Origin: Nanobdellota archaeon
GTDB taxonomy: Archaea; Nanobdellota; Nanobdellia; SCGC-AAA011-G17; VGLX01
Assembly (NCBI GenBank): GCA_030691925.1
Contig: JAUYDG010000141.1
Coordinates: 1 to 18,729 of the forward strand
DNA: 18,729 nt
Direction: 5' to 3'
Made by a program: the position numbers and the translations under genes
Shown here: positions 13,313 to 18,729 of the stretch, in pieces
How positions within the stretch are numbered: the stretch's first letter is position 1
How the letters are laid out: the number at the start of each line of letters is the position of its first letter
Notes under the pieces: generated by a model
The model's input: the letters and a program-made list of their open reading frames with translations, nothing else
Databases searched by the model: none
Told to the model about the DNA's origin: nothing

Positions 13313-13846
13313 ATGAAAATACCGCAAACATTCTTACCAAGACAAGAGACTATAGAAAACAAGCTCAAAGACTTAATGAAACGTGAAAACGAAAAAGACG
13401 ACAAGAAAGAGCTCCACCTTCCTGCAGAAGACATACCCGAGTTTGAAGCATTAAAAAAAGGGACAACAAGGGAAGAGCAGGAAAAGTTCCTGAAGCTATT
13501 CGTGAACAACATACCAGAGCTTATAGGTCTGTTAAGAAGAAAAATGGGGCTGACAAAAACAAGAAGCGTGTACGTGGAACCGCCATGCCAAGGCTACAGG
13601 GCAGAGCTAACCCTTGAGAATGACGGGCGCTTATACTTCCACCACCTGATGTACAAAGCAGACTTGGACGATAAAGAGCTTTACAGGCCTGACGGATTCT
13701 CCTCCATCTACGATTACCTGAACACATACCCAGACAAGAACTATGGCTACCACACGATGTACGGAGACGTTCTCAGCAGCTCATTCAAGAGCGGGACCGA
13801 GATGTACGAATCAATGATAGAATTCTTACGATACCGCAGAAACTAA
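13313..13846 (+). CDS. Unknown protein with N-terminal MKIPQTFLP motif
   Basis: No family is recognised. The 177-residue protein starts MKIPQTFLPRQETIENKLKDL. A charged helical first half (about residues 20-75, Lys/Glu/Asp-rich) is followed by a strand-rich part, VYVEPPCQGYRAELTLE and GRLYFHHLMYK, and an aromatic C-terminal region (SIYDYLNTYPDKNYGYHTMYGD). No membrane segment or signal peptide is seen. I chose the ATG at 13313, which is 1 nt after the stop of the previous gene and reproduces its N-terminal motif; the longer frame from 13244 overlaps that gene. Codon use is like the surrounding genes, unlike its twin. Cotranscription with it is likely. Function unknown. Confidence 0.8.
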   Translation: MKIPQTFLPRQETIENKLKDLMKRENEKDDKKELHLPAEDIPEFEALKKGTTREEQEKFLKLFVNNIPELIGLLRRKMGLTKTRSVYVEPPCQGYRAELTLENDGRLYFHHLMYKADLDDKELYRPDGFSSIYDYLNTYPDKNYGYHTMYGDVLSSSFKSGTEMYESMIEFLRYRRN

Positions 13847-13877
13847 TAAAAACAAACAAGCCTTAAACCATCATAAG

Positions 13878-14345
13878 ATGATGTTTCGGACACATATAGC
13901 ATTCGGACTTCTAGCAGGCATGCTGTCCCTAAAATACCTAAACGTGCCAAACCCCTACATCTATATCCTAATAGTCTGCACAGCAGCAGCCATGCCAGAC
14001 ATCGACGAATCAGAAAGCAGGATAGGAAAAAAAATAAGACCATTATCCTGGCTCATAGAACAGATATTCGGGCACAGGAACCTGTTCCACTCCATATTCC
14101 CGCTAATCGCGATATACATAATATTCTTCCACTGCCTGAAATGGAACGTTGCGGGCGCAGCATTGCTGATAGGCTATGGAAGCCACCTGTTCATGGACAT
14201 GCTCACCTACATGGGCATAGGGCCACTCCACCCGTTCTACAGGAAAAGGATAACAGGCTTCATCAAAACAGGAGGGCTTGTAGAACACATCCTTTTCATC
14301 CTGCTGGTATTAGCGGACATTATAATACTAAGCGGATTCCTCTAA
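13878..14345 (+). CDS. YdjM/DUF457-type membrane metal-dependent hydrolase
   Basis: A 155-residue membrane protein with the pattern of LexA-regulated YdjM-type hydrolases: His6 in THIAFG, PDID at 40-43, GHRNLFHS with His66 and His71, and GSHLFMD with His103 and Asp107. Transmembrane segments lie near residues 7-22, 26-40, 72-86, 90-110 and 135-153. The histidines and aspartates are spaced to bind metal at the membrane face; the family's substrate is not established to my knowledge. A second ATG at 13881 is a possible start. A TATA-like element (near 13850) supports leaderless expression. The last 4 nt overlap the end of the convergent phosphoesterase gene. Confidence 0.85.
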   Translation: MMFRTHIAFGLLAGMLSLKYLNVPNPYIYILIVCTAAAMPDIDESESRIGKKIRPLSWLIEQIFGHRNLFHSIFPLIAIYIIFFHCLKWNVAGAALLIGYGSHLFMDMLTYMGIGPLHPFYRKRITGFIKTGGLVEHILFILLVLADIIILSGFL

Positions 14346-15148
14346 ATCTTAAACCCTTTATCCCTCGGGACGAACCTTTTCTTAGCCTCATCAAACATCA
14401 TGTTCAAATAAGAGAACCTGTTCCGCCTTGAAGAAGTATCTATGACTATCCGGTTATAATTGCCGTAAGGATCACCACCCCTAAACCTCCTTGAAAGGGT
14501 AGTGCCGCAAGAAAAGATATCCACAGGGTTATCAAGCTTCTTGTCCCAGACAAAGCTGTCCAGCCTGAAATGCATCCTCTTATGCCTGTGGCCATGAAAA
14601 ACATACCTTATATTATGCTTGATAAGCTCGCTGATAACCGCATCAACGTTCGTTATGGTGTTACCCTCGCCAGTTCCCGGAATGGCTATGACATGATGAT
14701 GCAGAGCAATGCACTTCACAACATTCTTATCCTTGGAAACCCTGTCGAGCTCGCCGATATTAACCCTGCCCCTGCCAAGGGCGTAAAAAGTGGTGCTGTC
14801 CAGGCCGACAACCTCAAGATTGCCGATGCGGACATCACGGTTGAAAGGAAAATACCTGTAATAAGCCCTCAGCCTCTTCCAAGGATTAATCTTCGGAAGA
14901 AAAAAACCGTCAAAGACATCATGGTTGCCGGGCACGACAACCTTCTCATAAGGCAAAGAATCCAAAAACTTCCTGGCCTGGATAAACTCGCTCCTCCTGC
15001 CCCAAAAAACGAGGTCACCTGTTACAACAACAAGGTCAGGCTTGTACTCCTTTAACGAGGCCTTGCAGGCATCGACCATCTCAGGGACAGTCCTGCCAAA
15101 ATGAAGGTCAGATATGTGGGCAATCTTGACAAACTTACTGTTATACAT
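14342..15148 (-). CDS. Calcineurin-like metallophosphoesterase
   Basis: A 268-residue phosphoesterase with all metal-binding blocks of the family: ISDLH (Asp14, His16), GD at 44-45 (VVTGD), GNHD at 74-77, HHH around 150-152, and GHRH at 186-189. It should use two divalent metals to hydrolyse a phosphomonoester or phosphodiester; candidates include UDP-diacylglucosamine or cyclic-nucleotide esters, but nothing visible chooses among them. There is no signal peptide, so it is cytoplasmic or peripheral. The ATG at 15148 is about 26 nt from a TATA-like element. It is convergent with the YdjM-type gene and overlaps it by 4 nt. Confidence 0.92.
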   Translation of the reverse strand: MYNSKFVKIAHISDLHFGRTVPEMVDACKASLKEYKPDLVVVTGDLVFWGRRSEFIQARKFLDSLPYEKVVVPGNHDVFDGFFLPKINPWKRLRAYYRYFPFNRDVRIGNLEVVGLDSTTFYALGRGRVNIGELDRVSKDKNVVKCIALHHHVIAIPGTGEGNTITNVDAVISELIKHNIRYVFHGHRHKRMHFRLDSFVWDKKLDNPVDIFSCGTTLSRRFRGGDPYGNYNRIVIDTSSRRNRFSYLNMMFDEAKKRFVPRDKGFKI

Positions 15149-15168
15149 GGATAAATAAGAAGCTTAAT

Positions 15169-15180
15169 CATATTTAAAAG
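15169..15180 (-). promoter_or_regulatory. TATA box for the phosphoesterase gene
   Basis: CTTTTAAATATG on the minus strand is centred about 26 nt upstream of the ATG at 15148, with no ribosome-binding site between, so the mRNA is probably leaderless. Confidence 0.5.
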
Positions 15181-15218
15181 TTTCACAAAAAATTCGCCAC
15201 TTTAAAATGGTGACTTAT

Positions 15219-15228
15219 GTTTATATAC
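15219..15228 (+). promoter_or_regulatory. TATA box for the double-GNAT gene
   Basis: GTTTATATAC is centred about 30 nt before the GTG at 15254. It supports the GTG start and a leaderless or very short leader. Confidence 0.5.
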
Positions 15229-15253
15229 AAAAAACGCTATATTATATGTAATC

Positions 15254-16021
15254 GTGGTGCAAAAAAAAGAGGGCCTGGAATCCCTAATTAGGAAAGAATT
15301 CCAAAAGCTGAGCTTCTACAATAGCGAGTATGATACGATAGAGATAAGCAAAACAGGCGAGAGGTACATTGTAGAATACACTGCAGTAAAACCCGAAGAA
15401 AAATTCAGCTACAACAACCAGTACTTCAACTGCAGCATAGAAATCAGCCTTGAAGACAAATCCGCAACATGGAACTACATACACCTGGACGAGGAATACA
15501 GGAAAAGAGGATGGGGCGGAGAGCTCATAAGCACAGGAGAGTCAATGTTCAAAAAACTAGGGGTGCAGACAGCATACGTACATAACAACATAAACCCCGG
15601 ATTCTGGACGAGAATGGGATACCCCATAAGCCTAAAAATACTAAAGAAAAAAACAAAAAACAAAAACTTCTACTTCCACGCCCACGAACTGATAAGCTCC
15701 ATAGCAGAAGGAAAGGAGGGAAACGTGCTGATAACAGAATACGACAGAGTACTCGAGCTTAGCTACGACTCCAGAAAAAAAGGAAGTTACCTCGACGAAA
15801 CAAGCATAGAAATAAAAGTGGACATGCCCAACAAAACCGCTGCATGGACGAGGCTGAGCGCCCCAGCAGGCAAAAAAAGCAGGATAATGGACAGATGCGA
15901 GGAGATGCTCAAAAACCTTGGAATAAAAACAGTACATGTCGACACATACAATCCGGAGCCCATCTGGAAAAGAAGAGGCTATACCTCCTGCGAAGACGGC
16001 GACTTATGCAAGGCCTTATAA
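15254..16021 (+). CDS. Tandem GNAT-like protein (two acetyltransferase-like repeats)
   Basis: The 255-residue protein contains two related halves. The first (about 60-125) has the acetyl-CoA loop in YRKRGWGGELI, followed by a helix and the strand KKLGVQTAYVHN, then FWTRMGY. The second (about 185-245) repeats the scheme: AAWTRLSAP, a helix MDRCEEMLKNLGIKTVHVDTYNPEPIWKRRGY, but the RxxGxG/A loop is replaced by AGKKSR. So the second repeat probably does not bind acetyl-CoA and may be structural, or bind a substrate. Acceptor unknown. The start is GTG at 15254, or the next codon, also GTG; no ATG is available near the TATA box. It runs convergent with the small membrane protein gene, which starts 1 nt after its stop. 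Confidence 0.8.
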   Translation: MVQKKEGLESLIRKEFQKLSFYNSEYDTIEISKTGERYIVEYTAVKPEEKFSYNNQYFNCSIEISLEDKSATWNYIHLDEEYRKRGWGGELISTGESMFKKLGVQTAYVHNNINPGFWTRMGYPISLKILKKKTKNKNFYFHAHELISSIAEGKEGNVLITEYDRVLELSYDSRKKGSYLDETSIEIKVDMPNKTAAWTRLSAPAGKKSRIMDRCEEMLKNLGIKTVHVDTYNPEPIWKRRGYTSCEDGDLCKAL

Positions 16022-16234
16022 CTATTTCTTTAGCCTTCTGGCAATTATAGAGAAAACAGCACCTAAAGGAGGCACGAGAATAGCCTGCATGCCTACCCAA
16101 GCTATATACTGCTGAAAATCAGTCTTGACAACAAAAACCATGTAAGGCGTCAAAGTCAAAGTCCAGTACAAAAAAGATATTACAGCATCCTTCAAGAACT
16201 GCTTCAAAAACTCAATTTTCCGCATAACTATCAC
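16022..16234 (-). CDS. Small membrane protein, two predicted helices
   Basis: A 70-residue protein with hydrophobic segments near residues 18-36 (ISFLYWTLTLTPYMVFVV) and 43-62 (IAWVGMQAILVPPLGAVFSI), ending in Arg-Arg-Leu-Lys-Lys. The positive C-terminus suggests it faces the cytoplasm. The start is GTG at 16234 overlapping the upstream gene's stop as GTGA, or ATG at 16225, three codons on. The tight overlap with a C39-like peptidase gene suggests joint translation. The family is not recognised. No domain or motif beyond the helices is visible. Confidence 0.65.
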   Translation of the reverse strand: MIVMRKIEFLKQFLKDAVISFLYWTLTLTPYMVFVVKTDFQQYIAWVGMQAILVPPLGAVFSIIARRLKK

Positions 16235-16692
16235 CTATGAACAACAATCATCCTTCTTATTATAATATCATTTTTCGAACGCAAAAAACGCCCTGGAAAA
16301 TCAAACCAGACCCTCTTGAACTCATCAAGCTTCATAACCCTCAAACGCCCAATCTCAGGATCCTGCAGGTAGATCTTCCTCTGGTCAATGCTGACAACAA
16401 CCGAATAATGCCCTTCGTCCACAGAAAACCAGTCAACAATAACAGGAATCCCTTTCTTAACAAATCCCTTGATATCTTCGACCCCTGAAAAATCCCGGAC
16501 AAAAGCCCTAAAGCCCAGGCTCTTGGCAGCCTTCACGACACCCTTGGCACCGACGCCTTCAGCCTTGGAACAGCCGGAAAGCTTAACGAGATCATTTTCA
16601 CTCTTTTCCACACCAAAATATGACAGCACCATCTTAAGCGATGCAGGGCCGCAAAAACCAGGCCTTTGCCTGAAAGGCTTAACACTAAGCAT
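16231..16692 (-). CDS. C39-like papain-fold cysteine peptidase
   Basis: A 153-residue stand-alone papain-like peptidase of the C39 type. Gln9 and Cys14 lie in RQRPGFCGPASLKMVLSYFG, His95 in DEGHYSVVV, and Asp111 in YLQDPEIG. C39 domains cleave double-glycine leader peptides in bacteriocin exporters, but here there is no ABC transporter, so it may process another protein. There is no obvious signal peptide at its start, so its cell side is open. It overlaps a small membrane protein gene by 4 nt (GTGA), which might anchor it or be its client. A TATA-like AGTTTTATTAATC on the minus strand (about 16715-16727) precedes the ATG at 16692 by about 29 nt. Confidence 0.88.
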   Translation of the reverse strand: MLSVKPFRQRPGFCGPASLKMVLSYFGVEKSENDLVKLSGCSKAEGVGAKGVVKAAKSLGFRAFVRDFSGVEDIKGFVKKGIPVIVDWFSVDEGHYSVVVSIDQRKIYLQDPEIGRLRVMKLDEFKRVWFDFPGRFLRSKNDIIIRRMIVVHR

Positions 16693-16765
16693 ACGCCTAA
16701 CACAAGAACCTGATTAATAAAACTTCCCAACACCCGTACATCAACTTTAGCGTATAGTAATAACT

Positions 16766-16784
16766 ATAAAAAAGAAAAAATACG
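16766..16784 (-). terminator. Poly-T terminator after the CxxC protein gene
   Basis: On the minus strand TATTTTTTCTTTTTTATAG occurs about 25-40 nt after the TAA at 16807, with no strong hairpin. This is the usual archaeal T-tract terminator. Confidence 0.5.
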
Positions 16785-16806
16785 AGTTCCTGTAAGATAC
16801 TTAGAA

Positions 16807-16965
16807 TTAGAACCCTTTCTTCTTTCTATAGCATTCTTTGCAGTAGACCGGCTTGCCTTCTGTAGGTTTGAAAGGAACTTCGCATTCCTGTCCGCATTCA
16901 GAGCAAGTTGCCTTGTGCATTTCCCTAGGCCCAAAACTTCTTGGACCTCTTCTGAAGTCTCCCAT
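16807..16965 (-). CDS. CxxC zinc-ribbon microprotein (52 aa)
   Basis: Too short for length-filtered gene finding, but convincing. From the ATG at 16965 it encodes 52 residues starting MGDFRRGPRSFGPREMHKA, with Cys21, Cys24 and Cys28 in CSECGQEC and Cys42 and Cys45 in YCKEC, ending RKKKGF. The four-Cys CxxC...CxxC arrangement with basic ends fits the small CxxC-x17-CxxC zinc-binding family common in archaea and some bacteria; they may bind nucleic acid. GGAGG (16972-16976) is 6 nt upstream. A 33-nt stem-loop lies directly beyond that site and a TATA-like CTTTTTAAATAG (17032-17043) predicts transcription from the loop's outer edge. A 73-codon frame starting at 16985 overlaps in another frame but lacks any motif. 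Confidence 0.88.
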   Translation of the reverse strand: MGDFRRGPRSFGPREMHKATCSECGQECEVPFKPTEGKPVYCKECYRKKKGF

Positions 16966-16977
16966 TTTATGTCCTCC

Positions 16978-17010
16978 AAAAACATAAAGGAGTTATTTCC
17001 TTATGTTTTT
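16978..17010 (-). promoter_or_regulatory. Long hairpin in the 5' leader of the CxxC protein gene
   Basis: AAAAACATAA (16978-16987) pairs with TTATGTTTTT (17001-17010), then one bulged A and GGA with TCC, over a 6-nt loop GTTATT, giving 13 base pairs. The mRNA predicted from the TATA box begins near this stem and the GGAGG ribosome-binding site starts one base after it. As RNA it could gate translation; as DNA it could be an operator. Confidence 0.5.
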
Positions 17011-17183
17011 ACGAATCTTAGTGTATACGCACTATTTAAAAAGATATCGGTTTGGCCGGCTTTGTTAAATAAGTAGCGTCTGTTAAAAAAGTCATATGCC
17101 CGATTGAGGATTAAAACTGTTATTGGAAAAGACAAGCCTATAAGCCCTCCTCGCAAACCGGCTGAGAGTTTAGCCCAACACAT
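17001..17183 (-). CDS. Hypothetical small membrane protein (doubtful)
   Basis: Minus-strand frame of 60 residues, starting MCWAKLSAGLRGGLIGL with one hydrophobic segment GGLIGLSFPITVLIL near residues 12-26 and a basic C-terminal half. The ATG at 17183 is about 28 nt after the TATA-like GGTTTTTAAATATC (17205-17218), the same distance as at other leaderless genes here. Longer starts exist at 17201 (ATG) and 17231 (TTG). Its end lies inside the hairpin that precedes the CxxC gene, and it contains that gene's likely TATA box. It may be a real small gene or chance; I recognise no family. Confidence 0.35.
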   Translation of the reverse strand: MCWAKLSAGLRGGLIGLSFPITVLILNRAYDFFNRRYLFNKAGQTDIFLNSAYTLRFVKT

Positions 17184-17243
17184 GATATCATAATAAGGCA
17201 TTTTGATATTTAAAAAACCATATCCTAACAATAAAGAATAATT

Positions 17244-17255
17244 GTTTTTATAAAC
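17244..17255 (+). promoter_or_regulatory. TATA box for the ASCH-domain gene
   Basis: GTTTTTATAAAC is centred about 27 nt before the ATG at 17277. There is no Shine-Dalgarno sequence, so the mRNA is probably leaderless. The near-palindrome could also act in the other direction. Confidence 0.55.
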
Positions 17256-17276
17256 AAAAACCTTTTCCCCCGCTTC

Positions 17277-17612
17277 ATGGACAGGCTATTCGTGCCATTA
17301 AACACTGAACCTTTTGAAGACTTCAAACATAACGGCAAAACATTCGAACTACGAAGTTACGGAAGACAATACACTGAAAAACGTGTTTACACTGGCAGGA
17401 AGGTTGAGCTTAGGAAAGGGTATTCTGGAGAAAGCATCTGGGGAAGCATAGGCAAGGTTGAGACAGGAATGCTAGAAGATATATTAACCAAGATAAGCTA
17501 TAAGAGGATAACACCAAAAGCCAAAACAGCTGAAGAATCAAAGAAGATGATCAGCGAAGTTTTAGGGTGCAAAGACAAGTATATAGCTTTTGAAGTCTTA
17601 TTAAAATATTAG
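17277..17612 (+). CDS. ASCH-domain (PUA-like) protein
   Basis: A 111-residue single-domain protein with the ASCH pattern: PLNTEPFEDFKHNGKTFELRSYGRQYTEKRVYTGRKVELRKGY, in which the GxKTxExR-type motif and the beta-strand before Gly-Tyr match the superfamily's RNA-binding groove. ASCH proteins are proposed RNA or modified-base binding proteins, and one branch has hydrolase activity on N4-acetylcytidine; I cannot tell which applies. The rest is two helices and a final strand KYIAFEVLLKY. Neighbouring genes give no functional context. Monocistronic with its own promoter. Confidence 0.75.
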   Translation: MDRLFVPLNTEPFEDFKHNGKTFELRSYGRQYTEKRVYTGRKVELRKGYSGESIWGSIGKVETGMLEDILTKISYKRITPKAKTAEESKKMISEVLGCKDKYIAFEVLLKY

Positions 17613-17660
17613 CAACTAACAGAGAAAAGTTTATAACTCACAACATAATAAGCCATTTTC

Positions 17661-17990
17661 ATGGATGTTAAAAGCAAGAAGATAAACGCGAAAGGAATCA
17701 AGTTTTACGTAAAAGAAGGAAAGAAAGAAATAGCAAGAGCGTACTTATACCTGCTTACCAACGACTTACATGACCAGCCATTCGGCCTGATGGAAGACGT
17801 CTTTGTAGAAGAATCATTACGAGGGCAAGGAATAGGGTCCAAGCTGGTTGAGAAAATCATAGAAGAAGCAAAGAAGAAAAGATGCTACAAGCTGATATGC
17901 ACGAGCAGGTATGAAAGGCCAGAAGTGCACAGGCTGTATGAAAGATTCGGCTTCAAAGACCACGGAAAAGAATTCAGAATAGACTTCTAA
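17661..17990 (+). CDS. GNAT-family N-acetyltransferase
   Basis: A compact 109-residue GNAT. The acetyl-CoA loop is RGQGIG at residues 54-59, after the strand MEDVFVEESL and before the helix SKLVEKIIEEAKKK; the C-terminal strand LICTSRYERPEVHRLYERFGFK completes the domain. The acceptor is unknown. The start is supported by a TATA-like AAGTTTATAACTC (17626-17638) about 28 nt upstream. It is unrelated at sequence level to the double-GNAT gene beyond the shared fold. Small single-domain GNATs of this kind often modify proteins or small amines; no specificity is visible. Confidence 0.92.
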   Translation: MDVKSKKINAKGIKFYVKEGKKEIARAYLYLLTNDLHDQPFGLMEDVFVEESLRGQGIGSKLVEKIIEEAKKKRCYKLICTSRYERPEVHRLYERFGFKDHGKEFRIDF

Positions 17991-18030
17991 AAAGAATTAT
18001 TTTTTCTAAAAACTCTCAAAAAATTCTTTT
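17989..18030 (+). terminator. Inverted repeat and T tracts after the GNAT gene
   Basis: AAAAGAATT (17990-17998) pairs with AATTCTTTT (18022-18030) across the GNAT stop codon, around a loop with TATTTTTTCT. T-rich tracts there could end the transcript. Both arms are A/T-rich, so the stem is weak. Confidence 0.4.
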
Positions 18031-18067
18031 ATTAATCATACAATTAGTTAAATAATGATTATAAAAA

Positions 18068-18075
18068 TATATAAA
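18068..18075 (+). promoter_or_regulatory. Strong TATA box ahead of a non-coding segment
   Basis: AAAAATATATAAACC is one of the best TATA boxes in the window, yet no coding start follows. It predicts transcription from about 18093-18100, where the sequence turns GC-rich and pairs with itself. Confidence 0.55.
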
Positions 18076-18089
18076 CCTATCTTTTTGTC

Positions 18090-18245
18090 GTCGCCCCTGA
18101 AATTATTGAGTATAACTGTGTTAGGTTCTCGTTTCCTCGTGAGTGCCCTCGAAAAATGGGACATTTTTGAGTGCTGGGGCGATAGAGATGAAACGACGAG
18201 CAAAGCCGAAGGCTGAGCGAAGAGTTTTTGAGTCGGTCGTAAACT
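18090..18245 (+). ncRNA. Candidate structured non-coding RNA
   Basis: This segment is much richer in G and C than its flanks and has no coding potential: a 76-codon minus frame over it looks random. It folds: TCGCCCC (18091-18097) pairs perfectly with GGGGCGA (18176-18182), enclosing a 10-bp hairpin CTC(G)AAAAATG / CATTTTTGAG (18148-18171) with loop GGA. A second domain is closed by ACGAC (18193-18197) with GTCGT (18236-18240), containing AGCC-GAA-GGCT (18204-18214). The predicted start from the TATA box coincides with the first stem. No T-tract terminator follows and no class is recognised; I looked for RNase P, SRP and 5S signatures and found none. A two-hairpin H/ACA-like guide or a non-autonomous repeat is possible. 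Confidence 0.45.
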
Positions 18246-18284
18246 AAAAAAGAAGTTCAATAAATAAGAATACAACAAAAAATA

Positions 18285-18629
18285 CTACCCTTGTGCGCCA
18301 TATTGTTCAGCTTCAACTGTACATTCTACAATATCGGCTAAATACTTATCAAGGCTTTTAGGAACAACTGGTTTTTCCGTTGCAGGATTAAGTAGTCTAT
18401 GATAAGAGGGTTCACTAATAATCGCAACAGTTCCTTTTTTTGGAAAATAAACTGTTACTTTATACACCATTACTTTGTCCGTAATTCCTTCATGGATCAT
18501 AACATCCATATTTTTTACTCCAGATCCATTAACAAAGAAGGCATGCCCTTTTCCTAAAAGACTTTCTAAACCTGCTTTTACACTCTTTATGTTTACACCT
18601 TTTTTAGGTTTAAGTAAAAATCCTTTCAT
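18285..18629 (-). CDS. Unknown 114-residue protein
   Basis: No family is recognised. The protein starts MKGFLLKPKKGVNIKSVKAGLESLLGKGHAFFVNGSG, then a strand-rich central part (DVMIHEGITDKVMVYKVTVYFPKKGTVAIISEP) and an acidic C-terminal helix. No membrane segment or catalytic motif is visible. The ATG at 18629 is about 29 nt after a TATA-like element (18653-18663), consistent with leaderless expression. Confidence 0.7.
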   Translation of the reverse strand: MKGFLLKPKKGVNIKSVKAGLESLLGKGHAFFVNGSGVKNMDVMIHEGITDKVMVYKVTVYFPKKGTVAIISEPSYHRLLNPATEKPVVPKSLDKYLADIVECTVEAEQYGAQG

Positions 18630-18652
18630 GTTATCATATGGACATGGGCGGT

Positions 18653-18663
18653 CATTTAAAAAG
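18653..18663 (-). promoter_or_regulatory. TATA box for the unknown 18285-18629 gene
   Basis: CTTTTTAAATG on the minus strand is centred about 29 nt upstream of the ATG at 18629. Confidence 0.45.
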
Positions 18664-18667
18664 TTTC

Positions 18668-18729
18668 TTACATTCTAACAGGTGACAAAAGTTTTAACTT
18701 GCCCTCAATGAGTTTCTCCTCGAATTCAC
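18668..18729 (-). CDS. C-terminal tail of a minus-strand gene (partial)
   Basis: The minus frame entering from the right edge gives EFEEKLIEGKLKLLSPVRM and ends at TAA (18668-18670). The fragment is short and carries no motif; a real gene is suggested only by its open, lysine/glutamate-rich frame and position. The upstream part is outside the window. Confidence 0.4.
   Translation of the reverse strand, partial: EFEEKLIEGKLKLLSPVRM

Noticed and set aside
14570..15055. A 161-codon plus-strand frame antisense to the phosphoesterase
   Set aside because: The minus frame has every metallophosphoesterase motif; the plus frame has none.
16764..16985. A 73-codon minus-strand frame overlapping the CxxC protein gene
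   Set aside because: It is the wrong frame. The 52-codon frame from 16965 has five cysteines in CxxC order and a well-placed GGAGG.
18090..18245. RNase P RNA, SRP RNA or 5S rRNA
   Set aside because: The conserved core motifs of these RNAs were not found on either strand, and the segment is short for archaeal RNase P or SRP RNA.
18048..18278. A 76-codon minus-strand open frame over the candidate RNA
   Set aside because: Low-complexity ends, no motif, and it covers the base-paired segment including the plus-strand TATA box.
1..18729. CRISPR array, rRNA genes or replication origin
   Set aside because: I saw no regularly spaced repeats, rRNA signatures or origin-like clusters of repeats in the window.

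Overview
The window reads as a piece of an AT-rich archaeal chromosome. It carries archaeal/eukaryotic ribosomal proteins (S19e, L39e, L31e), the PDCD5-type DNA-binding protein, archaeal TATA boxes about 25-30 nt ahead of many starts (leaderless mRNAs), a tRNA with bulge-helix-bulge introns and an NFACT/Rqc2-type gene. Small proteins, dense packing, ATGA overlaps and many genes of unknown role suggest a reduced-genome lineage such as DPANN. That placement is inference.

Layout. 1-1172: a truncated metallo-beta-lactamase-fold gene, a transglutaminase-like protein, and a tRNA-Phe(GAA) interrupted by two short introns in and next to the D-arm. 1218-4407: a translation block in which an NFACT (Rqc2/RqcH) gene is cut in two, with cysteinyl-tRNA synthetase between the halves and ATGA overlaps at both joints; the N-terminal half also has one in-frame TAA. 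4501-5478: a possible CYTH-type protein. 5471-11320, minus strand: a MoxR-type AAA+ ATPase, a DUF2201-like metallopeptidase/VWA protein and two tandem P-loop kinases. A stand-alone tnpB element lies, in the opposite orientation, between the ATPase and the VWA gene.

11507-12816 is the archaeal operon rps19e - pdcd5 - rpl39e - rpl31e. It is followed by two adjacent unknown genes whose proteins begin with the same motif, MKIPQTF(I/L)P. 13878-16692 holds a YdjM-type membrane hydrolase, a calcineurin-like phosphoesterase, a double GNAT-like protein, and a C39-like peptidase overlapping a small membrane protein. 16807-17990 holds a CxxC zinc-ribbon microprotein missed by length cut-offs, with a strong hairpin beside its ribosome-binding site, a doubtful small membrane ORF, an ASCH-domain protein and a GNAT acetyltransferase. 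17991-18284 has no convincing gene but contains a strong TATA box followed by a GC-rich foldable segment, a candidate structured RNA. The window ends with one unknown minus-strand gene and the tail of another.

How the genes fit together. The ATPase, VWA/metallopeptidase and twin kinases form the most system-like cluster: an AAA+ motor, a MIDAS partner with a protease-like module, and two nucleotide or small-molecule kinases. Its function cannot be read from sequence. The tRNA splicing arrangement and the NFACT-cysS-NFACT arrangement are the most unusual structures seen directly in the bases.
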